DNA from: Steinernema hermaphroditum
Taxonomy: Eukaryota; Nematoda; Chromadorea; Rhabditida; Steinernematidae
Reading direction: 5' to 3'
Assembly: GCA_030435675.1 (NCBI GenBank)
Contig: CM059622.1
Span: forward strand, 13,020,001-13,084,000
Length of the DNA: 64,000 nucleotides
The position numbers were made by a program, and so were the translations under genes. The notes under the pieces were generated by a model that saw only the letters and a program-made list of their open reading frames with translations, was not told the DNA's origin and did no database searches. Positions 11,563 through 24,000 of this stretch are shown here, piece by piece (position 1 is the first letter of the stretch; the number at the start of each line of letters is the position of its first letter).

Positions 11563-11731
11563 ACTTAACCTACTTAAAGTTAACCTAAGATTTTTTTCTG
11601 ATGATGGTTTGATAGATCCGAAGGCATCATGACTGTGCAGTTTTATTCGGTTTTGCTTAAATAGTCACACGTAGACAAGCTAAGCGACACCAAAAAGGGC
11701 GTTTTGTGTCGCGCAGAGTATAAATGAGCCT

Positions 11732-13565
11732 TAAGTGGGCAGTAGAACTAAGAAGGGACTTTATTAACCCTAACGGTAGGCAGCAGACAACGCGGACGCC
11801 GAGCTACGTCTGCGTCGCCGACAACAACCGCATGGTGCCTATATTTTGCCGTTATCCAGATTGGAATTTCTTTTTTTAGATATCGCAGCAGGAGCGTGGA
11901 GGGTTTTGCATGTGCTTTGCAAACGAACAGCTGAATCTGTCGCTGAGATGCATGATGCACAGCCTTCGCACAGATGGACTTACGCCATCCGATCTGAAAG
12001 AAATTAAGAAGTACATCTGCGAGGGATGCCAGGCCTATTCCCCATGCGTTAAAAATCTCCTTGATACCCTGTAAGCAACGATCAGATGTCTTTATAGATT
12101 GTTGTGGTGTGGACTGTCTTAGATAAATGTTAGACTTCATTTGTTTTTAGCGATTATCCACCATTCACAATATGTGCTCCAGCATTGTGTAATGACAAAA
12201 GCGATGCTGTTGAGGCGTTCCGATTCAGTTGGAAGCTGAATTCAGTAGATTTCCGCAGTTCCAGCGTCTTGCCGTAGCTCCACCAGCATTGCATAATGAC
12301 TACAGCGATGCTGTTTTCGCACAACATAAAACGCGGAATTCGTAAAAAAAAACTTTTTGTGTTCAAGCGCTATGAACAACGTTCCCCCGAACTTCATAGA
12401 ATCCGTGGAATCGCTGATCGTCACTGGTCAATTGAAGCTCATTTCGGAGCTTTCGGGTTCTTGGCGCTCACTTGCCGTGTCCCACCTTCTGAACCGCTTT
12501 TCTCTTGACGTAGCCGTGGATCTACGTCGTGGCACGGCAATTGCAAGATGTATCATCGACAAAAACACTATGAATGAACAGACTTGGAGTGTGGAGGGGG
12601 TTGATTTTAGGTTCTGCACAAATGTTTACATTGAGTGTTGCACGGACTTACTCGCCTATTCGCCAAAACTGAACAATCCCAAATACGAAGTGTCGTTTAA
12701 GAAGCTCCGACAACTGATTGATGTGCCAGTAAGGGGATGCATGGATTGGGCCGACTCTGCAAACGGTCGAAACTTCATGATGATCTACGATCTCTCCAAA
12801 GGATTCGACGCAAACAGCAATGCCCAAACGTTCTTCTCCATACCATCCTATCTCGGAGCTCTGCATCTGAGCGGTATCAGATGCTTCCACACGGAAATAG
12901 AAGATTTGGTTGAACGACAACCGCGTGGTTATCTCCGCTCTGTTCACATCGTTAAAAGCGACATCACATCCAGATGCTTGGATTTATTAATCGACAAATT
13001 CTCATATAAACGAAAAAAGGTGCCGGGACCTAACCATGCTCCGCGAATTCTCCCTGTCACTTTGTGTGAACTAAGTGTCGATATGACTTTGGAGCAGATC
13101 GGACAGCTTACAACAAACTGCTGCAATGCGATGATTCACGACGAGCAAATGGCAATCGCGGTCGCATTGTCGCCATTTGCACAGACGATCGAAGAGACGT
13201 TGGAAATACTGAATTTCGAAAGATTCTACTCCATTCGTTATAAAGAAGAGTTGGACGAAATCAATTTTAAGAACGAAAAGGACATTTTCTGCCTCATCGT
13301 GTCGCAGGGAAAGCGTCTGACGATGAGATGGGACATGAAGGTGGAGTTGTATGAATAAGTCCGTTAATGTATACGCTTGTATTTAAGTAAAATACAGTGC
13401 TTTTCACTGTTTACGCACAGTCGCAACATATTGGGTTGAAAATGGGACACTTCGCAAGCATTCATTTTTTCGCCATTTTTACTTCTACTTCTACTTTATT
13501 TCGCTGTTGTCTGCTGCCTACCGTCGAACTCAATAAAGTCCCTTCTTAGTTCTACTATCCACTTA
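11732..13565. mobile_element. TIR-bounded 1.8 kb element carrying an intact gene
   Basis: Imperfect terminal inverted repeats of about 60 bases, starting TAAGTGG, bound this segment. The left repeat reads AGTAGAACTAAGAAGGGACT and later CGGTAGGCAGCAGACAAC. The right end is the reverse complement with an 8-base block that differs. The only good open frame inside is the 328-residue gene at 12372-13358, and there is no transposase. It fits a non-autonomous DNA transposon that has picked up a gene. Target-site duplications are not clear. Confidence 0.55.
12372..13358 (+). CDS. Lineage-specific 'MxSVP' family protein
   Basis: Single-exon gene of 328 residues, function unknown. The N terminus (MNNVPPNFIESV) matches the opening of two other genes in this window (MDSVPYAFCEDV and MNSVPFMFCEDV), followed in all by an LSGxWRS motif (here ELSGSWRSLAV). 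Lengths are alike (about 320-330). Overall similarity to the other two is low, so this is a distant member. The short N-terminal helix pair recalls F-box-like modules in expanded nematode families, but I see no proof of that. The start at 12372 aligns with the paralogues; an in-frame ATG at 12357 is also possible. The gene lies inside a TIR-bounded element. Confidence 0.6.
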   Translation: MNNVPPNFIESVESLIVTGQLKLISELSGSWRSLAVSHLLNRFSLDVAVDLRRGTAIARCIIDKNTMNEQTWSVEGVDFRFCTNVYIECCTDLLAYSPKLNNPKYEVSFKKLRQLIDVPVRGCMDWADSANGRNFMMIYDLSKGFDANSNAQTFFSIPSYLGALHLSGIRCFHTEIEDLVERQPRGYLRSVHIVKSDITSRCLDLLIDKFSYKRKKVPGPNHAPRILPVTLCELSVDMTLEQIGQLTTNCCNAMIHDEQMAIAVALSPFAQTIEETLEILNFERFYSIRYKEELDEINFKNEKDIFCLIVSQGKRLTMRWDMKVELYE

Positions 13566-13629
13566 GAGTGATCAACGGTGTCCAACTGAATCGGGTAATC
13601 GCCATCATTTCCGTATTGGATGGCGCGGA

Positions 13630-13760
13630 CATTGGCGATGCATCTGAGGATTTTACCGCGTGGCAGCAGTTATCTTAACGTATCTCCATTGTTTGGAGAC
13701 GTGTATTCCTGTTTTTGGCGAGCATCCTACTGCGTATTGAACACGGGTTGCGTAGAACGT
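13630..13760. repeat. Dispersed repeat, inverted copy at 46.3 kb
   Basis: The stretch containing GTGGCAGCAGTTATCT and CTCCATTGTTTGGAGACG reappears in reverse complement at about 46311-46430 with few changes. No coding capacity. It lies between the TIR element and the right palindrome. Confidence 0.75.
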
Positions 13761-13887
13761 ATAGCGGACAGGTTAAGACAGTGAGTCTATTACCATTTTC
13801 CACAATTGCGGTGATTTCGTAAATTGCTACAATAACAATAGTATTCCTGGTACTTGCGAAAGACATTCCAGCCACTCTGGATCCTTC

Positions 13888-13913
13888 GTACACCCTTGTG
13901 AACAAGGGTGTAC
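13888..13913. repeat. 26-bp palindrome, right copy
   Basis: Identical to 10086-10111, including the following GAG. It marks the right edge of the 3.8 kb insertion. Confidence 0.85.
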
Positions 13914-13980
13914 GAGGACCAGTCGCAGAAGATTTGAAACGGAATTATCGACAACATATTTATTCGGCTCAACAGTAAAC

Positions 13981-16316
13981 CTAGAGAAGACACATGAGTG
14001 CACACAAAAGGACAGATGCAGTCGATACAGCCCTAAAAGCAGCACCATCGCTAGCAACAGAACTAAGAAGTTCCTTTGAGATGCATTCGGACTCATGGTT
14101 AACTTCAGCTTCGGGCACGCGCTCTGGAAGACGACCATCTATGGGAGAGTAGAGACCGCACTGCTTGTCAGCCATGTAATTTCTATCTCCTTTCTTGCAT
14201 CCGAACGCTCGCGTGAACTGCGCCATCTGCTGTGCGATCGCGTTTGCTCGGATCTGTGGTCTTGGGTGCATGTCCATCAGGTAGAAGTCATCGGGATATT
14301 TGCTGTGACAGAAGGCAGCCTGAACGCCGATGAAAAACTCTTGTTCCTGACTAAGGCTCATGGTGTCGGACATGAGAACTTGCTGTTTTGTAGCTCCGGG
14401 AGGCCGCCAATTGAACAGCGGCAACTTCCCCGACTCGCTGGTGACCCATCTCTTCCGGTTACCGTATACACTCTGGCGGAGAGCCTCCTGCAGTAGAGAG
14501 TAGACCAATCGGGCACCTTCGATGTCAGGGAATCCTTCATCGATTTTATTCGAAACTCTCGGGCACTAAATTGCACAAGCGATAATTAAACGAAACAACA
14601 GTAACACTAACCATGTGACCCATGCAGAACTGTTCCTCCCTGTAGAAGTCAAGCAAACACTGTTTTCCTTGTTTGAACGTGCGTGTCTCCATTACACCTT
14701 GCAAGTGCTTAAGGCTTCTCCTTTCTGTAATCCCCAATCCGTGGAATATTTCGTGCGCGATGAAAAAGACGGTGTGACCATATTTGAAACCTGTGCTGAG
14801 ATCGTAGTCATTCAGGATATGAATGAACGCGGGAAAAACTCGCTAAACCCAACGACCGTTTACATAATAAGGAACACCAGATGACTTACAATGGTATCGA
14901 CAGCATGAAACGCGTTAGGGGTAAAAAGTGAGAAATCATTGTGCCCCAGCATCGGGATTGAAGCGATAGATCCCACTCCAGAGTAGATCAACTTGTGCCG
15001 AGCAATACCGTGGGCACGAGAGAGCATTTCCATTTGACACTCATCTTCTGGCTTGACCTTTTCAAACTCGGCATGGTATACTCCCATCATACGTTTCAGA
15101 AGATCTAAGTCTCGGTACTTCTTTGTGATTCCAATGATAATTTTGTTTTCCTTGAGATAAGCTGTAATACCCTCACGGTCGGCTGGAGATATCCAAGTTG
15201 ATTTCTGAACGCACACCAGTATTTTGTAATTGTCCGAAAGAAATCTGTACTTCAACATTACTCGCAATTTCCTTCAGCAGTCTCTTTGCAAGCTCGGTCA
15301 ACTCGTCCGCCACGGCAGGATTTAGCTCATCCTTGTAGGTGTAAAGAGTGTGAGCAAGTAGCACATTACCATATCCAGAGAATGCATACGACATGAATAT
15401 CGCTTGATAACGCTCGATTTCGCTCATGCTGTCGCTGCCCTAGATGAAAATCGAAATAATGTGCAATTGTACATGTGACTTACTTTCTTTGTTGCATTTA
15501 AATGCATCATCCACATCTCCCACACAGATCGACGCAAAATGATGTTCTCGAACTCCGGGGCCCTCAGGTTGCTGTAATGTACACCCTGTGCTGGAGGTAG
15601 ATCTTTCATTTCATTCGGGAATTCACCAAAGAAACCGGTCAAGATTCCACGCACAAAATCATTATCAATTTCGCCAATGGTTCGATTATCAGCTATGATC
15701 TCATTCATCCCTAATAATTGAAAAACGAACATTGCACAAAAATAACACTATGTACATACCAGAGTCTCGGACGTAGTACACACCATCGGCAAAACCCACG
15801 CTAATTCCAGCTTCTCCAAAGCGTCCATACGCAGTCATTTTGCCGAAAGCCTTGCCGATCTTGTAGTCATTTCCATCCGAAAAATCTTTTTCATCGATGT
15901 CGATGTTCTTAAACCGGCACTTAATGTTCTCTTTTTCGCTTAGATGCCATTCCTTCACCATTGCCTGGAATTCATAGTTTTGAAAAATTTCTGAAATTCT
16001 TAGTATTAGTCTTACCTTCCAAACAGCAGGGTAAATGCGGTCTTCAACATTGTGCTTCCCAAGCACCTTTATAAAATCTTCCATGAGACCTTGATCCTTT
16101 CGACTCTTGAACTTGTTAATTCCGGTCTTGTCAACGCACACGTGATCGAAGAGATCTCTGCATGGCGGACTTTTCTCGTTGAGAACGAGCTCCAAGTTTG
16201 GCTTCGCAGCATGGCCACTTTGTGCTAACAATCCCTGAAATCTTTGTAGAGTACACGCATCAAATAAATTAGAGACGTACCAGTAGGAAAAGCAGCGAGA
16301 GCGTTTTGCGTTCCAT
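13981..16316 (-). CDS. M13 (neprilysin-like) metallopeptidase, copy A
   Basis: Secreted or surface zinc endopeptidase that would trim peptides. Eight exons (16316-16281, 16234-16016, 15964-15760, 15710-15484, 15439-15251, 15204-14890, 14842-14612 and 14565-13981) join in frame for about 668 residues. The N terminus is a cleavable-type signal peptide (MERKTLSLLFLL, then GLLAQSGHAAKP), not the usual type II anchor. The zinc motif is HEIFH (H about 427, E428, H431). The third ligand region is EGFPDIEGARLVY, matching ENIADxGG with E about 484 and D about 488. The C-terminal M13 core ends near FGCKKGDRNYM. It is followed by an extension that closes in a hydrophobic tail (VSTASVLLCALMCLL), which resembles a GPI-attachment signal. 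The gene is adjacent to a tandem paralogue at 18.7-21.1 kb. The donor after GAA in exon 5 is inferred from frame. Confidence 0.85.
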
Positions 16317-16827
16317 CAGAAGAACGACCGCTCCACTTTGGAGAGTTCTCCAAGGTGTCGCATATCGCCAGGTTGAGATTTCCGGATCAGCAGGCTGGAG
16401 GATGTTGTGGCTAACGAGGGGAGACATTGCAAACAAGCAAGCTTTATTCGGAGCCGAACGCTTGCACGCTCTCGCTCGTTAAATAAGCAACAATTAGACA
16501 TAGACAAGCAAATGAGACACAACTGACATAATGAGACAGAAACGGTTTGCAGAGACGTAGACGTAGAACAGACGGCCGCGTTGGGAACCAGACCCCTCTC
16601 GGCAATCCACCCCTCCGCCTGAAGAGAAGCGCGTCCTCGCTCTTTTTTTTCCACGGGACAACCGATATGCTCCAAAAATAGCGAAGTGGATTCGATTTCG
16701 AATCGATGCCACTACGGTCGTTGAAGATAAAATCTAGTCTCGAACAGATACTCTGGACAATCTCGTTAGGCTTAGGCTGAACAACCGTTTCCTGATAACG
16801 ATGGGGTATTCCAGCACCCGCCCATTA

Positions 16828-18519
<1,692 letters not shown>

Positions 18520-18633
18520 CGTCAGAGGGTATTGACAATTTGTTGTTGTCGTTGTTATAGTTGTTACTGGTGATAAACCGATTAGTCAAAAATAACAGCA
18601 AGTTTGCAATCTTATTAGCTTTGTTTGCACATT

Positions 18634-18661
18634 ATACACCCTTATGAATTAGGCTGTGCGA
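18634..18661. repeat. Diverged single palindrome in the duplicate unit
   Basis: Corresponds to the 26-bp palindrome that is present twice in the other unit, but with several changes that break the symmetry, and with no insertion. It shows the empty-site arrangement. Confidence 0.7.
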
Positions 18662-18719
18662 GGACCTGCCTCAGAAAACGGAATTATCACCAAGATATTT
18701 ACTCCGCTCTACAGTAAAG

Positions 18720-21056
18720 CTAGAGAAGACACATGATTGTAGCACACAAAAGGACAAATGCAGTCGATAGAGCTCTGAAAGCAGCACCATCGTTAGTAGC
18801 AGAGATCAGTTCCTTTGAGATGCATTCGGACTCATGTTTAACTTCAGGTTCGGGCACGCGCTCTGGAAGACGGCCATCTATAGGAGAGTAGAGACCGCAC
18901 TGCTTGTCAGCCATGTAATTCCGATCTCCTTTCTTGCATCCGAAGGCCCGGGTGAACTGCGCCATCTGCTGTGCGATCGCGTTTACTCGGATCTCCGCTC
19001 TTGGGTGCACGTCCATCAGGTAGACGACGTTGGTCACGTTAGGAGCTTTTTGACACAGGGCGGCCTGAAGGCCGATGAAAAAATCTTTTTCCTGACTAAG
19101 GCTTTTGGTGTCGGACATGAGAACCTGTTCTTCTGCAACTCCAGGGGGGCGCCAATTGAACAGCGGCAACTTCCCCGACTCGCTGATGACCCATCTCTTC
19201 CGGCTACCGTATCCACTTTGGCGGAGAGCCTCCTGTAGTAGAGAGTAGACCACACGGGCACCTTCGATGTCAGCGAATCCTTCATCGATTTTATTCGAAG
19301 CTTTCGGGCACTAAATTGCATAAGCGATAATTAAGCTAAACAACATTAATCAATTACTAGGGTATGAGTGCAGAACTGTTCCTCCGCGTAGAAGTCAAGC
19401 AAACACTGCCTTCCTTGTTTGAACGTGCGTGTTTCCATTACACCCTGCAAGTGCTTAAGGCTTCTCCTTTCGCCAATCCCCAATCCGTGGAATATTTCGT
19501 GACCAATTACCGAAACGATGTGACCATACTTGAAACTTGTGCTGCGATTGTAGTCATTCAAGATGTGAATGAACGCGGGAAAAAATCGCTAAACACGAGG
19601 TCTGTTTGCATAATAAGGAATAACAGATGACTTACAATGGTGTCAACATCATGATACGCGTTAGGGGTAAAAAGTGAGAAATCATTGTGCCTCAGCATCG
19701 GGCTTGGAGCGATAGATCCCACTCCAGAGTAGACCAGTTTGTGCCAAGCAATACTGTGGGCACGAGAGAGCATTTCCATTTGACACTCATCTTCTGGCTT
19801 GACCTTTTCAAACTCGGCATGGTATACTCCCATCATACGTTTCAGAAGATCTAAGTCTCGGTACTTCTTTGTGATTCCAATGATAATTTTGTTTTCCTTG
19901 AGATAAGCTGTAATACCCTCACGGTCGGCTGGAGATATCCAAGTTGATTTCTGAACGCACACCAGTATTTTGTAATTGTCCGAAAGAAATCTGTACTTCA
20001 ACATTACTCGCAATTTCCTTCAGCAGTCTCTTTGCGAGCTCGGTCAACTCGTCCGCCACGGCAGGATTTAGCTCATCCTTGTAGGTGTAAAGAGTGTGAG
20101 CAAGCAGAACGTTACCATATCCAGCGAATGTCTCCGACATGAATATCGCTTGATAACGCTCGATTTCGCTCATGCTGTCGCTGCCCTAAATGAAAATCGA
20201 AATAATGTGCAATTGTACATGTGACTTACTTTCTTTGTTGCATTTAAATGCGTCATCAACCTCTCCATCGCAGACTGACCCAAAATCGTGTACTTGTATT
20301 CCTGGGCACGAATGTTGCTGTAATGTACACCCTGCGCTGGAGGTAGATTTTTCATTTCATTCGGGAATTCACCAAAGAAACCGGTCAAGATTCCACGCAC
20401 AAAATCATTATCAATTTCGCCAATGGTTCGATTATCAGCTATGATCTCGTTCATCCCTAATAATTGAAAAACGAACATTGCACAAAAAAAAACACTACAT
20501 ACCAGAGTCTCGGACGTAGTACACACCATCGGCAAAACCCACGCTAATTCCAGCTTCTCCAAAGCGTCCATACGCAGTCATTTTGCCGAAAGCCTTGCCG
20601 ATCTTGTAGTCATTTCCATCCGAAAAATCTTTTTCATCGATGTCGATGTTCTTAAACCGGCACTTAATGTTCTCCGCTTTGCTTAGATTCCACTCCTTCT
20701 CCATTGCCTGAAATTCTCAGTTCTGTACACCGACGGAAAGGGAAATTAGTCTTACCTTCCAAACAGCAGGGTAAATGCGGTCTTCAACATTGTGCTTCCC
20801 AAACACCTTTATAAAATCTTCCATGAGACCTTGCTGCTGTCGTCTTTCGAATGCGATCATTTCGTCCTTTTCAGTGCATACGTGACGGAAGAGATCTGTG
20901 CATGGCGGACTTTTCTCGTCGAAAACGAGCTCCAAGTTTGGCTTCGCAGCATGCCCACTTTGTGCTAACAATCCCTGAAATCTTTGTAGAGTACACGCAT
21001 CAAATAAATTAGAGACGTACCAGTAGGAAAAGCAGCGAGAGCGTTTTGCGTTCCAT
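18720..21056 (-). CDS. M13 (neprilysin-like) metallopeptidase, copy B
   Basis: Tandem paralogue of the gene at 13981-16316 with the same eight-exon plan, signal peptide (MERKTLSLLFLL) and length near 670. The zinc motif is HEIFH, here preceded by VSVIG, which is closer to the canonical M13 VIGHExxH than copy A's VFFIA. The third-ligand region has E and D as in EGFxDIEGARVVY. The C-terminal hydrophobic tail (STAFVLLCATIMCLL) is kept. The exon 7 donor has moved: exon 7 ends QFCTHTL before GTAATT, whereas copy A ends QFCMGHM before GTTAGT. Exon 2 differs most (residues after CTDLF), while the exon 4-6 stretch is nearly identical. No frame break is seen, so it is probably functional. Confidence 0.85.
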
Positions 21057-24000
21057 CAGAAGAACGACCGCTCCACTTTGGAGAGTTCGTAAAGGTGTCG
21101 CATATCGCCGGATTGAGATTCCGGGATCAGCAGGCAGGAGGGTGTTACGGCTAACGAGGGGCGACATTGCAAACAAGCAAGCTTTATTCGGAGCCGAACG
21201 CTTGCACGCTCTCGCTCGTTAAATAAGCAACAATTAGACATAGACAAGCAAATGAGACACAACTGACATAATGAGACAGAAACGGTTTGCAGAGACGTAG
21301 ACGTAGAACAGACGGCAGCGTTGGGAACCAGACCCGTGTCGGCAACCCCCTCCGGTGGAAGGGATCCTCTGAAGAATCTCGTTCATAAGGCTTCAATAAT
21401 ATCACCCGTTTCCTGATCACGATTGGGTGTTCCAACATCCGCCTATGCCCGAATTGGACTATGACCTTCTTCGAGAAGCAGTGGGTGTGGGTGAACGACA
21501 TCTGTTCTTCTGTGATTATCCGATTCTAATGGATTAGGGCAGAAGGCTTGCCGAAGACCCCGCTCCATCATCGGCTTCCTGAAGAGAGCTTTCGAACAAA
21601 TCTGGTAAGAAGGCAATGTCGACCTATCTCTATTTTTGGGACATCGTGAAACCGTTTAAAGGAACCCGGTCATGGTTAAAAAAAGTGTTTAAAACTTCTG
21701 AAAGTTTGTGTGCACCTGTTTTCGCGGTCGCTGAGAACGAAGGCGCACTGACCACAACGTTTCATTATTTTTGGCCGAAAGATTGGATAAGTGCGTAGAA
21801 ATCGCGGGGAACTACGGTCGTGTCCGTCATGGAAGTCGTGTCAGGACCAACAGACCGATAATTAGACAATGAAACACATTTTGAGCCCTAAGGGTCGTTT
21901 CTTGAAAACTACGAGGTTTTTCCAGAAACTGACTTGAGCATGATGTTGAGCAACCTCTAAAAGAACGGACTGAAAGGATTTGGGAACAAACCGCGAACTC
22001 TGCCTTGCGCTGGGGACAAAATTAGAACAACGTTTTTTGCCTATTTTTTGCTATTTTTCGGAAACTGCCACGTTTTCCGAGAAACTGATTTCCCCGTCGT
22101 GTTCAGCGACCTCATAAATAGAGTGACACAAATTTTCAGTAGTTTTTGAGAGTCCCTTTAAGTGATGCTCCTCTTATGCGATCCGTATTATAGAAATCGA
22201 AGACATTCTTAATTGTCCTCTGTTTGATTTTGACTCCACGAGAATTTTTCGCACTTTCAATGTGATGTTTACTGCACTTTGCTCAGTGTAAAGTGCGAAT
22301 TAAAGACTCAAAATGTGACAGTGGCGCGTCTTAGAGGATAAAGCGCACTCCGTCCCCTCCTCGCCGACCCTTCCGATCGCTGTTTGCACGCGCTGACCTT
22401 TGTTTGGCCAGTCGGCTGTCGATTTCCTCCTCGGCCTCCGCTGTCCCTCGACTGGTGCCAGCTTACAGTTTTGTTCCTCTTTTTGCTCGCAACTCGTTTC
22501 GCTAATCCGATGGCTTTTGCTTTGCAATGCACAAAAAATCCGGATGATGGATTGGGATCTGTCGGCAGAGGGCGACGGCAGATCCGTCATTTGTTTGAGG
22601 TCTGCGTGTCCGGGTGCAGTAGCGGAAGTTGTAGTGGACTGTGGCGTGATGTTTTACACTCTCTGTGCTAGCTTTATCCTTTCTAAATGAAGAAAGATCC
22701 ATTATTTTAGCCCATTAGGTAGACATGCTTAATTTTGTGGTTATCATGGAAGGTCATGTATCCTGCGAGTTCTAAGTGTTTCTGAGCTTATTCACTTTCA
22801 ATAATTGCTGAAAATAGATGTGCATCGACACTGATCGTACCCAGTTTCTTTCTCGGATTATTGTCATTTCATATGTGCGCTCGAAAAAGCGATAAATGGT
22901 CGCTGTTGTGAAAGTGTTTTTGCCTAAAAATAAGAGACAGCGGCATTAGAAGTCAATGTAAAAGTTCCGTGGAGTGAAATGTTCTGAAAGTGTAGCCTGT
23001 AAACGAAAATACAAAACGGGTTCTTCACTCATCTCTCGATAGATCAGCCTCAATCTCATATTTTCGCCTCAAAATTGAACTACAATTGATGCCGATAGTG
23101 CCTACGGAAGTGGAGTACATAGTGTACTACAGAACCGTACTGTCGTCTGAGGTTCCTATTGCTAGAAGCACCGAAACACGACAAATTAAAGAATGGAAAA
23201 TCAAATTTTTGGCACCATCTTATAGCAGGTCAAATGTTGAATAGTATTGCTACTGTGGCAATTTATAAAACCACCACAATTCACAAAAACGCATCGCACA
23301 TGATAAGTAAGTATTTTTAGAAATTTCGCTTTCAATCTTTGTACTTTTTCTTTAAAACTATCACAGAACGAATAGACGTATATTCGTGACATTCGAAAAT
23401 CGGATCTGTTTGGTTCTTTGTATGAACCAATCGGCTTATTGACATCAATTTTCTGCGCATAAAAGGAAGCCGTGTGCTTAACCTTTTATTAGAGCGGACT
23501 CCGGTGATCTTCAAGCTGTCTAAAGTGTGCTTTTAGTCATTGAATTGCTCGTTATCCACCCCCTGAAATGTGCGCCTGAAGGGTAACTGAAGCCCTACAA
23601 AGTTCAATAATATTCGTTTCCTGGAAACCGGTCCATCTGACGCTACTACCGTGATTTCGATTTCCATATGTAATCGGGAACGGGATTTCTCGGGCGAAGA
23701 TGCGAAGAGAAAAAGGAAAAGACGTGGCCACTATTCATGCACTCATCGATGTTTCCTTGTTAATTATCTGTACTGTTGCATTGATTCATCTTGAAAAGTT
23801 TTGTGTACTTTGGTTTACAGATGTATTATTGCCTTAATTGAAAAACAGGGATAAGTGAAAGCTAGGCGGAACATAGGGTCCTTTCGTATCTAGTCACAAA
23901 GTATAGGTCAAATGCTGAATATTATTGTTATTGTAGTAATTTACGAAATCACCGCAATTCACATAAAAATAAAACGAATGGCTTAAAGGCGACTTAAACA

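Larger units (their letters stand above)
10112..13913. mobile_element. 3.8 kb insertion flanked by palindromic direct repeats
   Basis: Comparison with the tandem copy at 17.0-21.5 kb shows that the sequence after the TFIIIC stop codon continues directly into the M13 3' flank in that copy. Here 3.8 kb separates the two. The insert is bounded by the two 26-bp palindromes. It holds a fold-back repeat, a MADF-like gene fragment, a perfect hairpin and a smaller TIR-bounded element with an intact gene. No transposase or integrase is recognised, so the class is unknown. It could also be a composite of successive insertions. Confidence 0.6.

Noticed and set aside
10086..13913. Palindromes as a CRISPR array or telomere-like repeat
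   Set aside because: Only two copies far apart in a eukaryotic genome. No array of spacers and no telomere unit.
15202..15262. Frameshift in M13 exon 5/6
   Set aside because: The apparent break disappears if an intron is placed with donor GTACAG after GAA and acceptor GTTCAG; both copies share it, and the joined protein matches the M13 pattern.
22300..22700. Open frames of about 95 codons on both strands
   Set aside because: Several mutually overlapping frames with low-complexity composition and no motif.
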